From assembly GCF_001618425.1 (NCBI RefSeq), contig NZ_BDCU01000022.1:1-64000 (forward strand): a stretch of 64,000 nucleotides of DNA, read 5' to 3'. Below, in pieces: positions 1 to 9,315 of this stretch. The position numbers and the translations under genes are program-made. How positions within the stretch are numbered: the stretch's first letter is position 1; each line of letters opens with the position of its first letter. Under the pieces are notes generated by a model. That model searched no databases. It was not told the DNA's origin and was given only the letters and a program-made list of their open reading frames with translations. The DNA is from Nocardia fusca NBRC 14340. Lineage in GTDB: Bacteria > Actinomycetota > Actinomycetes > Mycobacteriales > Mycobacteriaceae.

Positions 1-3
1 TAC

Positions 4-1800
4 TCAGCCGCGTTGTTCGTCGTAGGACTCCGCGGCCCGGGCCGCGCCCGCGGCGGCGTCGGCGGCCTCGGCCCAGCCGATCCAGCGACCCGCGCCGCAG
101 GCGGGTTCGGCGTACCCGTCGGTGGTGCGCACGATCCGCACACCGGGGCGTTCGAGCCAGCGCGCGATCACCGCGACCTCGTCCGGGGACGCGCCCAGCA
201 GGGGCGGTAGCCGGAGATCGGTGCCGGTGAAAGGTAATTCGTCCGTGGTCGGCTCCCCCGCCTCCGGCCCGGTGGGGCGCACGGTCTGCGCGACAGCGAC
301 GATCTGCTCGACCACCGGCATCGGCGGGACGCCGCGCGCGGCCGTGCCCGCCCCGGCGAGGCGGCCGTGCCGGATGACGGCGAATTCCCAGCCGCCGGCG
401 CCGTCGGGATGCGCGGCGATCAGTTCGGCCGGACGGGCCACCGCGGCCAGCCGCTGGGTGCGGCGCAGCGCGCGGACGAGAGCCGCGGTCCGGTCGCGCA
501 GCCGGGCCGCGGATTCGTACTGTTCGTTCGCCGCGTAGTCCTCGATCCGGGCCAGAAGGGCGCGGACCGCGGCGTCGTCGGCTCCGGTGAACAGGGCGCG
601 CGCGGCCGCGGGGGCCGCCGCGTAGGCCGCCGCGGCCCGCGGTTCGGGGGCCGCGGCCGGGCACCCGCCGACGGCCTCCGGCGCACAGGTGTGCAGGGCC
701 GTCCGGGACAGGCGGGTGGTACAGGTGCGCAGACCGCAGTACTCGGCGAGCGTGGCGGCGATCTCGGCGGCCGCGGCGCGGGCGTGGAACGGTCCCACCG
801 CCGGGCCGCCGGGGTCACGCACCAGGGTCAGCCGCGGGAATGCCTCGGCGGTGAGCGCGATCCACCAGGCCCGCTTCGGGAATTTGGACCGCCGGTTGTA
901 GGGCGGGGCATGCGCGGCGAGCAGCCGCAGCTCCCGCACACCGGCTTCCAGCCCGTGCGCGCACACCACGTGGTCGACCCGGGTGGCCAATCGCACCATC
1001 TCCCGGATCCGGCCCCGGGTCTCCGAACCGGTGAAATAACTGCGTACCCGCCGACGCAGATTCACCGCCGTGCCTACGTAGAGGACTTCATCCGACGGTC
1101 CGCGGAACAGGTACACACCGGGCGCGGCGGGCAGGTCGACGGCGAGGGCGCGTTTGGCTCGCTGCCCGGCAGTGACCTCGGGCAGGTAGTCGATCAGTTC
1201 GGTGAGGCTGTGGACCCCCTGGTTCCCCACCCGGCCGATCAGCGCGTGCAATACATCCACTGTGGCGCGGGCGTCGTCGAGCGCGCGATGGGTCGGGGTA
1301 GTGCTCGCGCCGAGCACCTGGGCCAGCACCCCGAGCCGGACCGACGGCGCCTCGTCGCGGCCGAGCACCCGCCGCGCGAGCCGGACCGTGCACACCACCT
1401 GGGCGCGCGGCCACGGGGTGTCGCAGCGGGCGGCGGCGGCTTTCAGGAAGCCCATATCGAATCGGGCGTTGTGCGCGACGAAGACCGCCCCGGCGGCGAA
1501 CTCGAGGAACCCGGGCAGGACCGCGTCGATAGGTGGCGCGGCCCGTACCATCGCGGTGGTGATGCCGGTGACCTGCACGACTGCCGGCGGTATGGACCGG
1601 CCGGGGTCGACCAGGGTCGCGAATTCACCGAGCACTTCGCCCCCGCGCACTTTGACCGCGCCGATCTCGGTGATCGCGTCGTCGGCCGGACTGGTGCCGG
1701 TGGTTTCCAGGTCCACCACCACGAAGGTCGTGTCGTAGAGCGGAGTGTCGAGTTGGTCGAACGCCAGTTGCCGGGCAGGCAGCGGGGCGGGTTCGGACAC
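4..1800 (-). CDS. DEDDh exonuclease fused to a UvrC-like GIY-YIG nuclease domain
   Basis: Predicted two-nuclease DNA repair protein of 598 residues, Rv2191-like. An N-terminal DnaQ-type 3'-5' exonuclease domain (about residues 24-190) carries all motifs: DLETTG with D30 and E32, HNARFD ending at D115, and HRALDDA with H171 and D175. A GIY-YIG endonuclease domain follows (GVY at 228-230, YVG at 241-243), then a UvrB/C-type helical segment near residues 415-445. The UvrC C-terminal RNase H-like half is absent, so this is not UvrC itself. The ATG at 1800 directly precedes the first domain. The gene points away from the NlpC/P60 genes downstream. The activity is inferred from family membership. 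Confidence 0.9.
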   Translation of the reverse strand: MSEPAPLPARQLAFDQLDTPLYDTTFVVVDLETTGTSPADDAITEIGAVKVRGGEVLGEFATLVDPGRSIPPAVVQVTGITTAMVRAAPPIDAVLPGFLEFAAGAVFVAHNARFDMGFLKAAAARCDTPWPRAQVVCTVRLARRVLGRDEAPSVRLGVLAQVLGASTTPTHRALDDARATVDVLHALIGRVGNQGVHSLTELIDYLPEVTAGQRAKRALAVDLPAAPGVYLFRGPSDEVLYVGTAVNLRRRVRSYFTGSETRGRIREMVRLATRVDHVVCAHGLEAGVRELRLLAAHAPPYNRRSKFPKRAWWIALTAEAFPRLTLVRDPGGPAVGPFHARAAAAEIAATLAEYCGLRTCTTRLSRTALHTCAPEAVGGCPAAAPEPRAAAAYAAAPAAARALFTGADDAAVRALLARIEDYAANEQYESAARLRDRTAALVRALRRTQRLAAVARPAELIAAHPDGAGGWEFAVIRHGRLAGAGTAARGVPPMPVVEQIVAVAQTVRPTGPEAGEPTTDELPFTGTDLRLPPLLGASPDEVAVIARWLERPGVRIVRTTDGYAEPACGAGRWIGWAEAADAAAGAARAAESYDEQRG

Positions 1801-2344
1801 GGCGGCAGGTTACCGACCGGGTACGACAGAGTTCGCGATACCGGTTCGTTGTGCGTGATCTTCAGCGGGCATCGAATCCATCCGTATTCCCCATCCCGCA
1901 CCGTCCACCACGAAACTGTGCGCCAGTTCACATTCAATGCTCGTTTGCTATTCAATTGCTCTATTCGGCACAAAATGGTCGAGGCATCCAAAACAGAGAG
2001 GTCGCTGCGGAGCAAACCGGAACGGGCGTCCCAGCGCGGCCACTGCCCCGGCACGGACATCCGCCCGCTCGAACTGGGAAAAATAGCCCATCGCGCCCCC
2101 GCCGCCCCCTCCGCGAGAGACGACCACACACCCCTGTCTCATCCCCACGTAACCTCGGCGCAATTCGCCGAGTCCCTGTGATTTCGCTCGCACAATTTGC
2201 CGAGCGAAAGCTGCGCGCCGCACGTTTATCGAGCCCAAGGGCTTTACAAATGACCGTGATCAGTTCGTAATCTTTTCGAGACCTCGCGGAGTTCGGCGCA
2301 CCACCGGCGGTGCGACCGGGCGGGGAGATCGGAAGGACCGCATC
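1801..2344. other. 544-bp intergenic leader upstream of an NlpC/P60 gene
   Basis: No convincing gene lies here. It separates divergent genes and is less GC-rich than its surroundings between about 1900 and 2280. Length and position suit a regulated promoter and long 5' leader for the cell-wall hydrolase at 2345. I looked for a cyclic-di-AMP riboswitch, which often precedes such genes in actinobacteria, and could not recognise its conserved blocks. Confidence 0.5.
2256..2271 (+). promoter_or_regulatory. Possible MtrA-type direct repeat
   Basis: GTGAT, six bases, GTAAT. This fits the GTNAY-N6-GTNAY direct repeat recognised by the response regulator MtrA, which in related actinobacteria controls cell-wall hydrolase genes. 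It lies 74 bp upstream of the NlpC/P60 start. It is a single weak site, assigned by eye. Confidence 0.3.
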
Positions 2345-2920
2345 ATGGCGTTCAACACCGTCAAGCGACAGGCACGGCGCGTAGCCGTAACCGGAGCCGT
2401 CGGCGCTGCCACCCTGGGCGCATTCCTGCTCCCCGCCGCACCGGCCGCCGCCCAGCCGGTGACCATCGACGGCTTCGGCACCTTCGAGGTGCCCAACGAA
2501 ATCCCGATCCCGGCGGGCATCCCCGGCGTGCAGGTGCCCGGCGCCGCCGTCGCACCGCCCTTCATCACCCCCACCAAGACCGCGGGCCGGCTGGCGCTCG
2601 ACGCCGCGCTTTCCAAGGTCGGCGCCCCCTACGTCTACGGCGCGGCCGGCCCGAACGCCTTCGACTGCTCCGGTCTCGTGCAGTGGTCCTACAGACAGGC
2701 CGGGCGCGAACTACCGCGCACCAGCGACGCGCAGCTGGCCTCGGGCGCGCCGGTCTCCATGAACGACCTGCAGCCCGGCGACGTGGTGTCGTTCTACGGT
2801 GGCGGACATTCCGGCCTGTACGCGGGCGACGGCAACGTCGTGCACGCCTCCACCGCCGGCTCCCCGGTCGCCGTCGCGCCCATCTCCTCCATGCCGGTCG
2901 CCGGCGCGCGGCGCTACTGA
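2345..2920 (+). CDS. Secreted NlpC/P60 peptidoglycan endopeptidase (short)
   Basis: Predicted secreted D,L-endopeptidase that cuts peptidoglycan stem peptides. The 191-residue precursor has a Sec signal (basic start, hydrophobic core, AAPAAA cleavage region near residue 36), a short linker, then a C-terminal NlpC/P60 domain with catalytic C108 in DCSGL and H155 in HSGLYAG; a second His is at 167. It ends at the domain edge with ARRY, as mycobacterial Rip proteins do. The ribosome binding site GGAAGG sits 7 nt before the ATG. It lacks the coiled coil of its neighbour at 3086, so the two are paralogues with different N-terminal modules. Confidence 0.9.
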   Translation: MAFNTVKRQARRVAVTGAVGAATLGAFLLPAAPAAAQPVTIDGFGTFEVPNEIPIPAGIPGVQVPGAAVAPPFITPTKTAGRLALDAALSKVGAPYVYGAAGPNAFDCSGLVQWSYRQAGRELPRTSDAQLASGAPVSMNDLQPGDVVSFYGGGHSGLYAGDGNVVHASTAGSPVAVAPISSMPVAGARRY

Positions 2921-3085
2921 GCGGCATCCGCGGGGTCTCCGGCGCGACCTTCCCGGTTCCGGCCGCAGGCCGGACGACCGTACCGGGTCGTACTGGACAC
3001 CCCGCGGACCCGTCCGTAATCTAATCGAGACCTTTACGGGCTACTTCGCACAGGGCGTCATACGGAGAGCGGGGCACGGCAGGCT

Positions 3086-4189
3086 GTGGCAGGACACGAA
3101 CAGCGGCAACGACGTCGACGGGATCGGCGTCGCGGGCCCGGCCACAGGCGAGACCGGCATCCGGGGCGTACCGCGCTGGCGGCCGGCCTCCTGGCCGCGG
3201 CCCTCTACGGCGGCGGTCCGGCCGGAGCCGATCCGGCCCCCGCCCCGACCTCCGCGAGCGAAGCCGTCCAGCAGATGATCGACCTGTCCCGGCAGGCCGA
3301 GCAGCTCAATCAGCAGGCCCTCACCGCACAGGCCGACCTCGATGCGAAACTGGCCGTCCAGCGCGACGCCGACGCCAAGGTCGCCGCCGCCGGCGCCGCG
3401 GTCGACGCCGCGCGCAACGAGGTGGCCCGCTATCGGCCGATGATCGACCGCACCGCGATCGCGGCCTATCAAGGCGCGCGTACCAACCGGTTGTTCTCGG
3501 TTCTGGTCAGCGACTCCCCACAGCAGCTGCTGGACCAGATGTCCACGCTGGACGTGGTCGCCACCCAGACCTCCGACCAGTTGAAGCAGTACAAGCGCGC
3601 CACCGACGCCGCGACCGCCGCCCAATCCGCGGCCCGCGCCGCCGCCGATACCGCCCGCGCCGCCACCGATCAAGCGAACAGCGTGCGTGACGACGTCGGA
3701 CGCAAACAGACCGATCTGCAGAACGCGGTGGCGCGGGTCATCGAAGTCTGGGGCAGTTTGTCGACCGCGGACCGGACCGCGCTGGCCGGTTCCCCCTTCC
3801 CACCCGGCTTCGATCGCGACAGCCTGCTGCGCGACCTGGTACCCGGCAGCGGCACCAGCGCCCTGGCCGCCGGACTCACCCGCGTCGGCGACCCCTATGT
3901 CTGGGGCGCCACCGGACCCGACCAGTTCGACTGCTCCGGGCTGGTGCAGTGGGCGTTCAGGCAGGTCGGCAAGGAGGTGCCGCGCACCAGTTCGGCGCAG
4001 GCCGCCTACGGCACCCCCGTGGACCGCGACGAACTACAACCCGGCGACGTCGTCTTCTTCTACGACGACATCTCCCACGTCGGCATCTACGCCGGAAACG
4101 GCCTCATGCTGCACGCGTCGACATTCGGCGTCCCGGTGGCCGTGGCCCCCATGGATTCCACGCCCTATCACTCCGCCCGGCGCTACTGA
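3086..4189 (+). CDS. RipC-like coiled-coil NlpC/P60 endopeptidase
   Basis: Secreted peptidoglycan hydrolase of 367 residues, matching Rv2190c (RipC) in domain order and position before pimB. After a long basic N-terminus and a signal-like hydrophobic stretch (ALAAGLLAAALYGGG) comes an Ala/Gln/Asp-rich coiled coil (about 55-200) and a NlpC/P60 domain with C283 in DCSGLVQW, H331 in SHVGIYAG and H343. In mycobacterial relatives the coiled coil docks to FtsEX; that interaction is inferred here. The GTG start lacks a good ribosome binding site, so the true start may lie downstream, nearer the signal peptide. Confidence 0.9.
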   Translation: MAGHEQRQRRRRDRRRGPGHRRDRHPGRTALAAGLLAAALYGGGPAGADPAPAPTSASEAVQQMIDLSRQAEQLNQQALTAQADLDAKLAVQRDADAKVAAAGAAVDAARNEVARYRPMIDRTAIAAYQGARTNRLFSVLVSDSPQQLLDQMSTLDVVATQTSDQLKQYKRATDAATAAQSAARAAADTARAATDQANSVRDDVGRKQTDLQNAVARVIEVWGSLSTADRTALAGSPFPPGFDRDSLLRDLVPGSGTSALAAGLTRVGDPYVWGATGPDQFDCSGLVQWAFRQVGKEVPRTSSAQAAYGTPVDRDELQPGDVVFFYDDISHVGIYAGNGLMLHASTFGVPVAVAPMDSTPYHSARRY

Positions 4190-4221
4190 CACCCGGAGCG
4201 ACCCGGCCGACAGCGCGCCAA

Positions 4222-4227
4222 TACTGT
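4222..4227 (+). promoter_or_regulatory. -10 element of a leaderless pimB transcript
   Basis: TACTGT ends seven bases before the ATG at 4235. TANNNT at this distance is the signature of leaderless transcripts in mycobacteria and relatives. It favours the ATG over the GTG at 4226. Confidence 0.5.
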
Positions 4228-4234
4228 GAGTCGT

Positions 4235-5359
4235 ATGGCTCGAACTCTGCTGGTTACCAATGATTTCCCGCCGCGGCCGGGAGGTATCCAGTCGTATCTG
4301 CAGGCGCTGGCCGGGCAGCTGCCCCCGGACGATCTGGTCGTCTACGCACCTCGGTGGCGCGGGGACAGCCACACCCGATTCGACGCGAACCAGCCCTTCC
4401 AGGTCGTTCGCCACCCCACCACCCTCATGCTGCCCACCCCCGCGGTGCTGCGCCGCGCCCGGAAGGTACTGCGCGCCGAGGGCTGTGAATCGGTATGGTT
4501 CGGCGCGGCCGCGCCGCTGGCCCTGCTCGCCGCGCCGCTACGGCGCGCCGGCGCCCATCGCATCCTGGCCAGCACCCACGGCCACGAGGTCGGCTGGTCG
4601 ATGCTGCCGGCCGCCCGGCAGGCGCTGCGGGTCATCGGGGACCACACCGATGTCGTCACCTATGTCAGCAAATACACGCGCCGCCGGTTCGCCGCCGCGT
4701 TCGGACCCGACGCCGCCCTCGAATACCTGCCGCCCGGCGTGGACACCGAAACCTTCCGTCCTGATCCGGCCGCCCGCGCCGAACTGCGGAAACGCTACGG
4801 TCTCGGCGACCGGCCCACGGTGCTCTGCCTGTCCCGGCTGGTCCCGCGCAAAGGTCAGGACGTACTGCTGGTCGCCATGCACCGGATCAAGGAACGCATC
4901 CCGGGCGCGGTCCTCGTGATCGCCGGCAGCGGCCCCTACGAAGACCGGCTGCGCGGCTTCGCCGACGCCCTCGGCCTCGCCGACGACGTGGTGTTCACCG
5001 GCCGGGTACCCGCGGCCGAACTGGCCGCCCACCACACCTTGGCCGACGTATTCGCGATGCCCGCCCGAACCCGCGGCGCCGGCCTCGATGTGGAAGGTCT
5101 CGGCATCGTCTACCTGGAGGCCTCCGCCACCGGCGTCCCCGTGGTGGCCGGAACCTCGGGCGGTGCCCCGGAAACGGTGCTGGACGGGAAGACCGGGCGC
5201 GTGGTGGACGGCCGCCGCGCCGACCACGTCGCCGACGCGATCGCCGATATCCTCGCCGACCGCGACGCGGCCGCCGAAATGGGCACTGCCGGAAGGGCCT
5301 TCGTCGAACGCCGATGGCGCTGGGACACCCTCGGCGCCCGCCTCCGGCAGCTCGTGTAA
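4235..5359 (+). CDS. pimB: GDP-mannose-dependent mannosyltransferase PimB'
   Basis: GT4 (GT-B fold) glycosyltransferase of 374 residues that adds the second mannose to phosphatidylinositol mannoside at the inner membrane face, feeding lipomannan and lipoarabinomannan synthesis. The N-terminus has the acceptor-domain motif NDFPPRPGG. The donor domain has a conserved Arg/Lys region (CLSRLVPRKGQ), and the EX7E motif lies in EGLGIVYLE. Gene order (after RipC, before SRPBCC genes) matches Rv2188c. The start is chosen from the leaderless -10 box; the start at 4226 would add three residues. Confidence 0.9.
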   Translation: MARTLLVTNDFPPRPGGIQSYLQALAGQLPPDDLVVYAPRWRGDSHTRFDANQPFQVVRHPTTLMLPTPAVLRRARKVLRAEGCESVWFGAAAPLALLAAPLRRAGAHRILASTHGHEVGWSMLPAARQALRVIGDHTDVVTYVSKYTRRRFAAAFGPDAALEYLPPGVDTETFRPDPAARAELRKRYGLGDRPTVLCLSRLVPRKGQDVLLVAMHRIKERIPGAVLVIAGSGPYEDRLRGFADALGLADDVVFTGRVPAAELAAHHTLADVFAMPARTRGAGLDVEGLGIVYLEASATGVPVVAGTSGGAPETVLDGKTGRVVDGRRADHVADAIADILADRDAAAEMGTAGRAFVERRWRWDTLGARLRQLV

Positions 5360-5403
5360 TTTCGGCGCCACAGGCGGCGCCATATACACAGCTCGCCATC
5401 TAC

Positions 5404-5409
5404 TACGCT
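5404..5409 (+). promoter_or_regulatory. -10 element, leaderless start
   Basis: TACGCT lies seven bases before the GTG at 5417, and no Shine-Dalgarno sequence is present. Confidence 0.45.
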
Positions 5410-5416
5410 CACCCGG

Positions 5417-5797
5417 GTGAGCAGTATCCAGGTCGCGGACCAAACCTTCCTCGCCGCTCCCGGCGCCGCGGTGGCGGCTGCGCTGGCAGGCCCGGGACAC
5501 TGGCGGCGCTGGTGGCCCGATCTCGAACTGGAGGTCCGGGAAGATCGCGGCGACAAGGGAATTCGCTGGTCGGTGTCGGGCGCGCTGTCCGGCACCATGG
5601 AGGTGTGGCTGGAACCGTCGCTGGACGGTGTGATCCTGCACTACTTCCTGCACGCCGAGCCGCCGCATCCGCTGCCGCCGCGCAAACTGGCCGCCGCCAA
5701 CCGGGCTCGCCGGGTGGCGGGCAAGGTGATGTCGTTCGACATCAAGGACCGTCTCGAGGACGATCGCCCGGCCGGAGTCGCTCCACACGAGAACTGA
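5417..5797 (+). CDS. SRPBCC-type polyketide cyclase/dehydrase-like protein
   Basis: Small cytosolic protein (126 residues) with the helix-grip pattern of START/SRPBCC lipid-binding proteins: an N-terminal GPGHWRRWWPDLELEV block and a C-terminal amphipathic helix. It occupies the position of Rv2186c next to pimB. No catalytic residues can be assigned. A hydrophobic ligand is plausible for the fold but unproven. It is followed 42 bp downstream by a second SRPBCC gene. Confidence 0.75.
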   Translation: MSSIQVADQTFLAAPGAAVAAALAGPGHWRRWWPDLELEVREDRGDKGIRWSVSGALSGTMEVWLEPSLDGVILHYFLHAEPPHPLPPRKLAAANRARRVAGKVMSFDIKDRLEDDRPAGVAPHEN

Positions 5798-5839
5798 CGG
5801 ATTTCGTACCGTACCGCCGAAAGGAACCCCTGAACCCCT

Positions 5840-6277
5840 ATGGCCGACCGGACCCAGAGATCGATCGTCATCGCGGCACCCGCGCGGCAGGTGATGTCAG
5901 TTATCGCCGATCTGGCGTCCTACCCCGAGTGGGTATCGGCGGCCAAATCGGTGGAAGTCCTGGAGACCGGGCCCGACGGCCGGGCGCGTACCGCGCGCTT
6001 CGTGCTGGACGCGGGCGTGGTCAAGGACACCTACGTGCTGTCCTACACCTGGCAGCCGGACGATCTGGCCGTGAGCTGGACGCTGGTGAGCGGTGAACTG
6101 CAGAAGGCGCAGGAGGGCCGCTACGAACTCGTCGAGCAGCCCGGCGGCGGCACCGAGGTGCGATACGAGCTGACCGTGGATCTGACGATCCCGATGATCG
6201 GCATGTTCAAGCGCAAGGCGGAGAAGGTGATCACCGATACCGCGCTCAAGGAACTGAAGAAACGGGTCGAAGGCTGA
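5840..6277 (+). CDS. SRPBCC family protein (Rv2185c-like)
   Basis: A 145-residue helix-grip protein, similar to mycobacterial TB16.3. It starts with the typical IVIAAPARQVMSVIADLASY block, in which the first strand and long loop shape the ligand cavity, and ends in a helix rich in Lys/Glu (KVITDTALKELKKRVEG). Members of this family bind lipids or act as polyketide cyclases; here the ligand is unknown. It forms a run with the ArsA-like ATPase downstream, as in mycobacteria. Confidence 0.8.
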   Translation: MADRTQRSIVIAAPARQVMSVIADLASYPEWVSAAKSVEVLETGPDGRARTARFVLDAGVVKDTYVLSYTWQPDDLAVSWTLVSGELQKAQEGRYELVEQPGGGTEVRYELTVDLTIPMIGMFKRKAEKVITDTALKELKKRVEG

Positions 6278-6357
6278 CCGGGCCGCAGCGCTCGGGAGAC
6301 GATGCCCGCGGCGGTGGCCGGCCCGCACGCGGCGCCCGGTCGCGCACGCGGGTCGAA

Positions 6358-7650
6358 TTGTTCGTCGGCAAGGGCGGTGTCGGCAAGACGACACTGGCGT
6401 GTGCGCGCGCCATGAGTTGCGCCCGGGCGGGTCAGCGAATTCTGGTGGCTTCACTCGACCAGGCGCATTCACTCGGTGACGCGCTGGGCTTCCGGTTCGC
6501 GCACGATCCGGGCGCCGTCCCCGGGATCACCCAGGTCGTTCCGGGCCTCGAGGTGATCGAACTCGATTCGCTGGCGCTGCTCGAGGAGCGTTTCGGCGCG
6601 CTCACCGAACTGCTGCGGACGGATCCGGGTCACGATCACGGTTTCGATCTGGCGGCGCTGGATCCGGCCGAACTCACCGGCCTGCCGGGTGTCCAGGAGC
6701 TGCTGATGCTGGTGGAGATCGCCCAGTACGTGGCCGACGACGAATGGGACGCGATCGTCCTGGACTGCCCGCCGACGGCCGATATGCTGCGCATCGTCAC
6801 CATGCCCGAGACGGTGCTCGGGTATCTGGACCGGGTCTGGCCGCCGCATCATCGGATGATGAGTTCGATCGGTACCGATATCCGCCGGGCCGTCCTGGCG
6901 GCGACCGTGCAGCGGGTCGTCACCGCGGTCGGCGAGGTCCGGGATCTGCTCGCCGACTCCGACCGCACCAGTGCCCGGCTGGTCACCCTGGCCGAACGGG
7001 TCGCGGTCGCCGAATCGGCCCGGGTGCGTTCGGCCACGGCGCTGCTCGGGTTGCGGCTGGACGCGGTGGTGGTGAACAAGGTGCTCGCCTCGGTACCGCC
7101 GCCGGGGCCGGAGCCTCAGCATCCCGCCGTGCGCTGGTATCTGAACCGCTGCGCCGAACAGTGGGATGTGATCTCCGGGTTGCAGCGGTCGATGCCGGAG
7201 GTCCCGGTACTCGTCGCGGGACATACCGGCGCCGAACCGGTGGGGCTGGGCCCGCTGGCGGCGCTGTCGTGCGTGGTCGCGGAGTCGGATGTGACGCCCG
7301 GGAGCGGATACGACGGTGTCCGGCTCGACAGCGGGGGCGCGATACGCGACGATCCGGATTCGGCGCCGATACCGGGAGACGGCACCGCGCACGCCACGCA
7401 CGCCGTACGCCTGGAATCCGGGGCGGGGTTGCAGTCGGTGTACGCGATGCGAATCCATCTGCCGATCGCCGATCCGGCGACACTGCGCCTGGGACGAGTG
7501 GAGGACGATTTGATCGTGGGAGCGGACGGCGTCCGCCGCCGGCTACGCCTGGCGCCCGTCCTACGCCGCTGCACCGTCAGCACCGCCGAGCTGGATAACG
7601 GATACCTCGTCATCCGTTTCCGCCCCGACCCGCAGGAGTGGCCGAAGTGA
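6358..7650 (+). CDS. ArsA/GET3-like ATPase (Rv2184c-like)
   Basis: P-loop ATPase of the ArsA/Get3 type, about 430 residues. The deviant Walker A motif GKGGVGKTT is at residues 4-12. LASLDQAHS-type switch I and LDCPPTADMLRI switch II follow. A C-terminal strand-rich segment with the look of an alpha-crystallin-like domain (ELDNGYLVIRF) completes it. No Cys cluster typical of arsenite efflux is seen, so a role as a chaperone or targeting ATPase is more likely. The start is awkward: no ATG or GTG is available in frame between the previous gene and the P-loop, leaving TTG at 6358 as the only standard initiator I can see. Confidence 0.75.
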   Translation: MFVGKGGVGKTTLACARAMSCARAGQRILVASLDQAHSLGDALGFRFAHDPGAVPGITQVVPGLEVIELDSLALLEERFGALTELLRTDPGHDHGFDLAALDPAELTGLPGVQELLMLVEIAQYVADDEWDAIVLDCPPTADMLRIVTMPETVLGYLDRVWPPHHRMMSSIGTDIRRAVLAATVQRVVTAVGEVRDLLADSDRTSARLVTLAERVAVAESARVRSATALLGLRLDAVVVNKVLASVPPPGPEPQHPAVRWYLNRCAEQWDVISGLQRSMPEVPVLVAGHTGAEPVGLGPLAALSCVVAESDVTPGSGYDGVRLDSGGAIRDDPDSAPIPGDGTAHATHAVRLESGAGLQSVYAMRIHLPIADPATLRLGRVEDDLIVGADGVRRRLRLAPVLRRCTVSTAELDNGYLVIRFRPDPQEWPK

Positions 7651-8141
7651 CCGGAACCCGCTACCGCCAGCCCGAGGGCGTCGCCGAATTCGCCGACGAA
7701 CTGCGGCTGCTCGCCCAAGCCGTGCTGGAACGCGTCGAACCGGTCCTGCGCGAGGCCGCGGCCGAGGGGCAACCCGAGTGGAACAACTGCACCTGGTGCC
7801 CACTCTGCGCCGCGGCCGCGCTGGTCCGCGGCGAACATCACGAGGTGCTGGCCACGGTGGCCGCGCACGGCACCGCGATCGTCACGGTCCTGCGTGAGGC
7901 CCTGGCCGGGGTACCGGTGGAACCGGTGGTGGCGCATCGGCACGGGCCGGAAAGCGGCACCGCGCACAAGGATTCCCGCCCCGCCGCTACCGGAGCCGAC
8001 GAGGCGCCCGGCGAGGCCGACGGAGCCGATGATCCCGGCGCGGTGGCCGGCGGCACCGACGCCGCGAACCCGCCCGGCGGCCGCTCCGCGAATGCCGGAA
8101 AAGCGCGCTATGTCGGTATACCCGTGAACATCAAGCAGTGA
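7647..8141 (+). CDS. Conserved actinobacterial protein (Rv2183c-like)
   Basis: Hypothetical protein of 164 residues. Residues 1-80 contain a helical N-terminus and a CTWCPLCAAAALVRG block whose Cys residues (CxxCxxC) could bind metal. The tail is low-complexity, Ala/Asp/Gly-rich and probably disordered. The GTG overlaps the stop of the ATPase gene (GTGA), with AGGAG eight bases upstream, so translational coupling and a linked function are likely. Function unknown. Confidence 0.75.
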   Translation: MTGTRYRQPEGVAEFADELRLLAQAVLERVEPVLREAAAEGQPEWNNCTWCPLCAAAALVRGEHHEVLATVAAHGTAIVTVLREALAGVPVEPVVAHRHGPESGTAHKDSRPAATGADEAPGEADGADDPGAVAGGTDAANPPGGRSANAGKARYVGIPVNIKQ

Positions 8142-9175
8142 CCGGTTTTCGCTCCGGCGCCCCGCTGACCGTCGGTATCGATATCGGCGGCACCAATATC
8201 CGCGCGTCGGTGGTCGACGCCGCGGGCGAGGTCCTGGACACGGTGCAGTACCCGACCCCGCATTCGGCGGTCGCGCTGGAGGCCGCGCTCGACCGCGCGG
8301 TCCGCGAACTCGCCGACCGGCATACGCTCGACGCCGTCGGACTGGCGGTCGCCGGTTTCATCTCCCAGGACCGCACCACTGTGCGCTTCGCCCCGCATCT
8401 GCCGTGGCGGGACGCGCCCGTGGCGAAACGGCTCACCGACCGCCTCGGCCTGCCCGTGCTGCTCGAACACGATGCCAACGCGGCGATGTGGGCCGAGTAC
8501 CGGTTCGGCGCCGCCGCCGGCGGCCACAATGTGGTGCTGGTGGCGATCGGTACCGGAATCGGTGCCGCGTTACTGGTCGACGGCACCCTGTATCGGGGCA
8601 CCTACGGCGTGGCCCCCGAACTCGGGCATCTACAGATCGTCCCCGGGGGGCGCGACTGCGGATGCGGGAAACGGGGCTGCTGGGAGCGGTACTGCAGCGG
8701 GACCGCTCTCGCCGAAACCGCTATCGAACTGCTGGCCACCGAAACCGCGCCCTCGGCGCTGGCCCGGGAGCTCGTGGCCGACCCCGGCGCGGTCACCGGC
8801 CGCCGCATCGCCGACGCGGCCCACGACGACGACCCGCTCGCCGTCCGGGTGATGGCCGATTTCGCCCGGTGGCTCGGGCTGGGACTGGCCTTCGTCGGCG
8901 ATATCTTCGACCCCGACCTGGTCGTCATCGCCGGTGGGGTGAGCAGTTCGGCGCCGCTGTTCCTCGACGAGGCCCGCGAAGAATACGCGGCGGCGGTCAC
9001 CGGCCACGGTCACCGGCCGCTGGCCCGGATCCGGACCACCCAGCTGGGCGAGGCGGCGGGCATGATCGGCGCCGCCGAACTCGCCCGCGCCGCGCTCGAC
9101 GCCGGAGCCCGAGACCGGGGCACCGGCTCGGGACATCCGGTTTGCCCGGAAAAGGGTCTCGGCACGTTCACGTAA
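8138..9175 (+). CDS. ROK-family glucokinase/sugar kinase
   Basis: Cytosolic sugar kinase of the ROK family, 345 residues. It has the phosphate-binding DIGGTN motif near residue 16, the catalytic EHDANAA region, and the ROK zinc site around CGCGKRGCWE. Glucose is the commonest substrate of close relatives but cannot be fixed from sequence. The GTG overlaps the previous stop (GTGA). The last 35 residues after AELARAAL are a non-conserved tail. Confidence 0.85.
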   Translation: MTGFRSGAPLTVGIDIGGTNIRASVVDAAGEVLDTVQYPTPHSAVALEAALDRAVRELADRHTLDAVGLAVAGFISQDRTTVRFAPHLPWRDAPVAKRLTDRLGLPVLLEHDANAAMWAEYRFGAAAGGHNVVLVAIGTGIGAALLVDGTLYRGTYGVAPELGHLQIVPGGRDCGCGKRGCWERYCSGTALAETAIELLATETAPSALARELVADPGAVTGRRIADAAHDDDPLAVRVMADFARWLGLGLAFVGDIFDPDLVVIAGGVSSSAPLFLDEAREEYAAAVTGHGHRPLARIRTTQLGEAAGMIGAAELARAALDAGARDRGTGSGHPVCPEKGLGTFT

Positions 9176-9315
9176 CCGATACGCGCTGGTGAAATCTCGG
9201 CAGCGAGTGTGAGTGACATTGTTCGCGGGGCTTGGATGTGATCTGCGACCGGCGGTAGAGTCGGCTGGCAGAGGCATCCCCCAAATTCCATCCCGGTTCT
9301 CGGAGTAAGGACGTC

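Noticed and set aside
367-2181. 604-residue plus-strand open frame
   Set aside because: Antisense to the exonuclease/GIY-YIG gene; runs into AT-richer intergenic DNA.
1850-2340. Cyclic-di-AMP riboswitch ahead of the NlpC/P60 gene
   Set aside because: Common in actinobacteria at such genes, but I could not find its conserved core in this leader.
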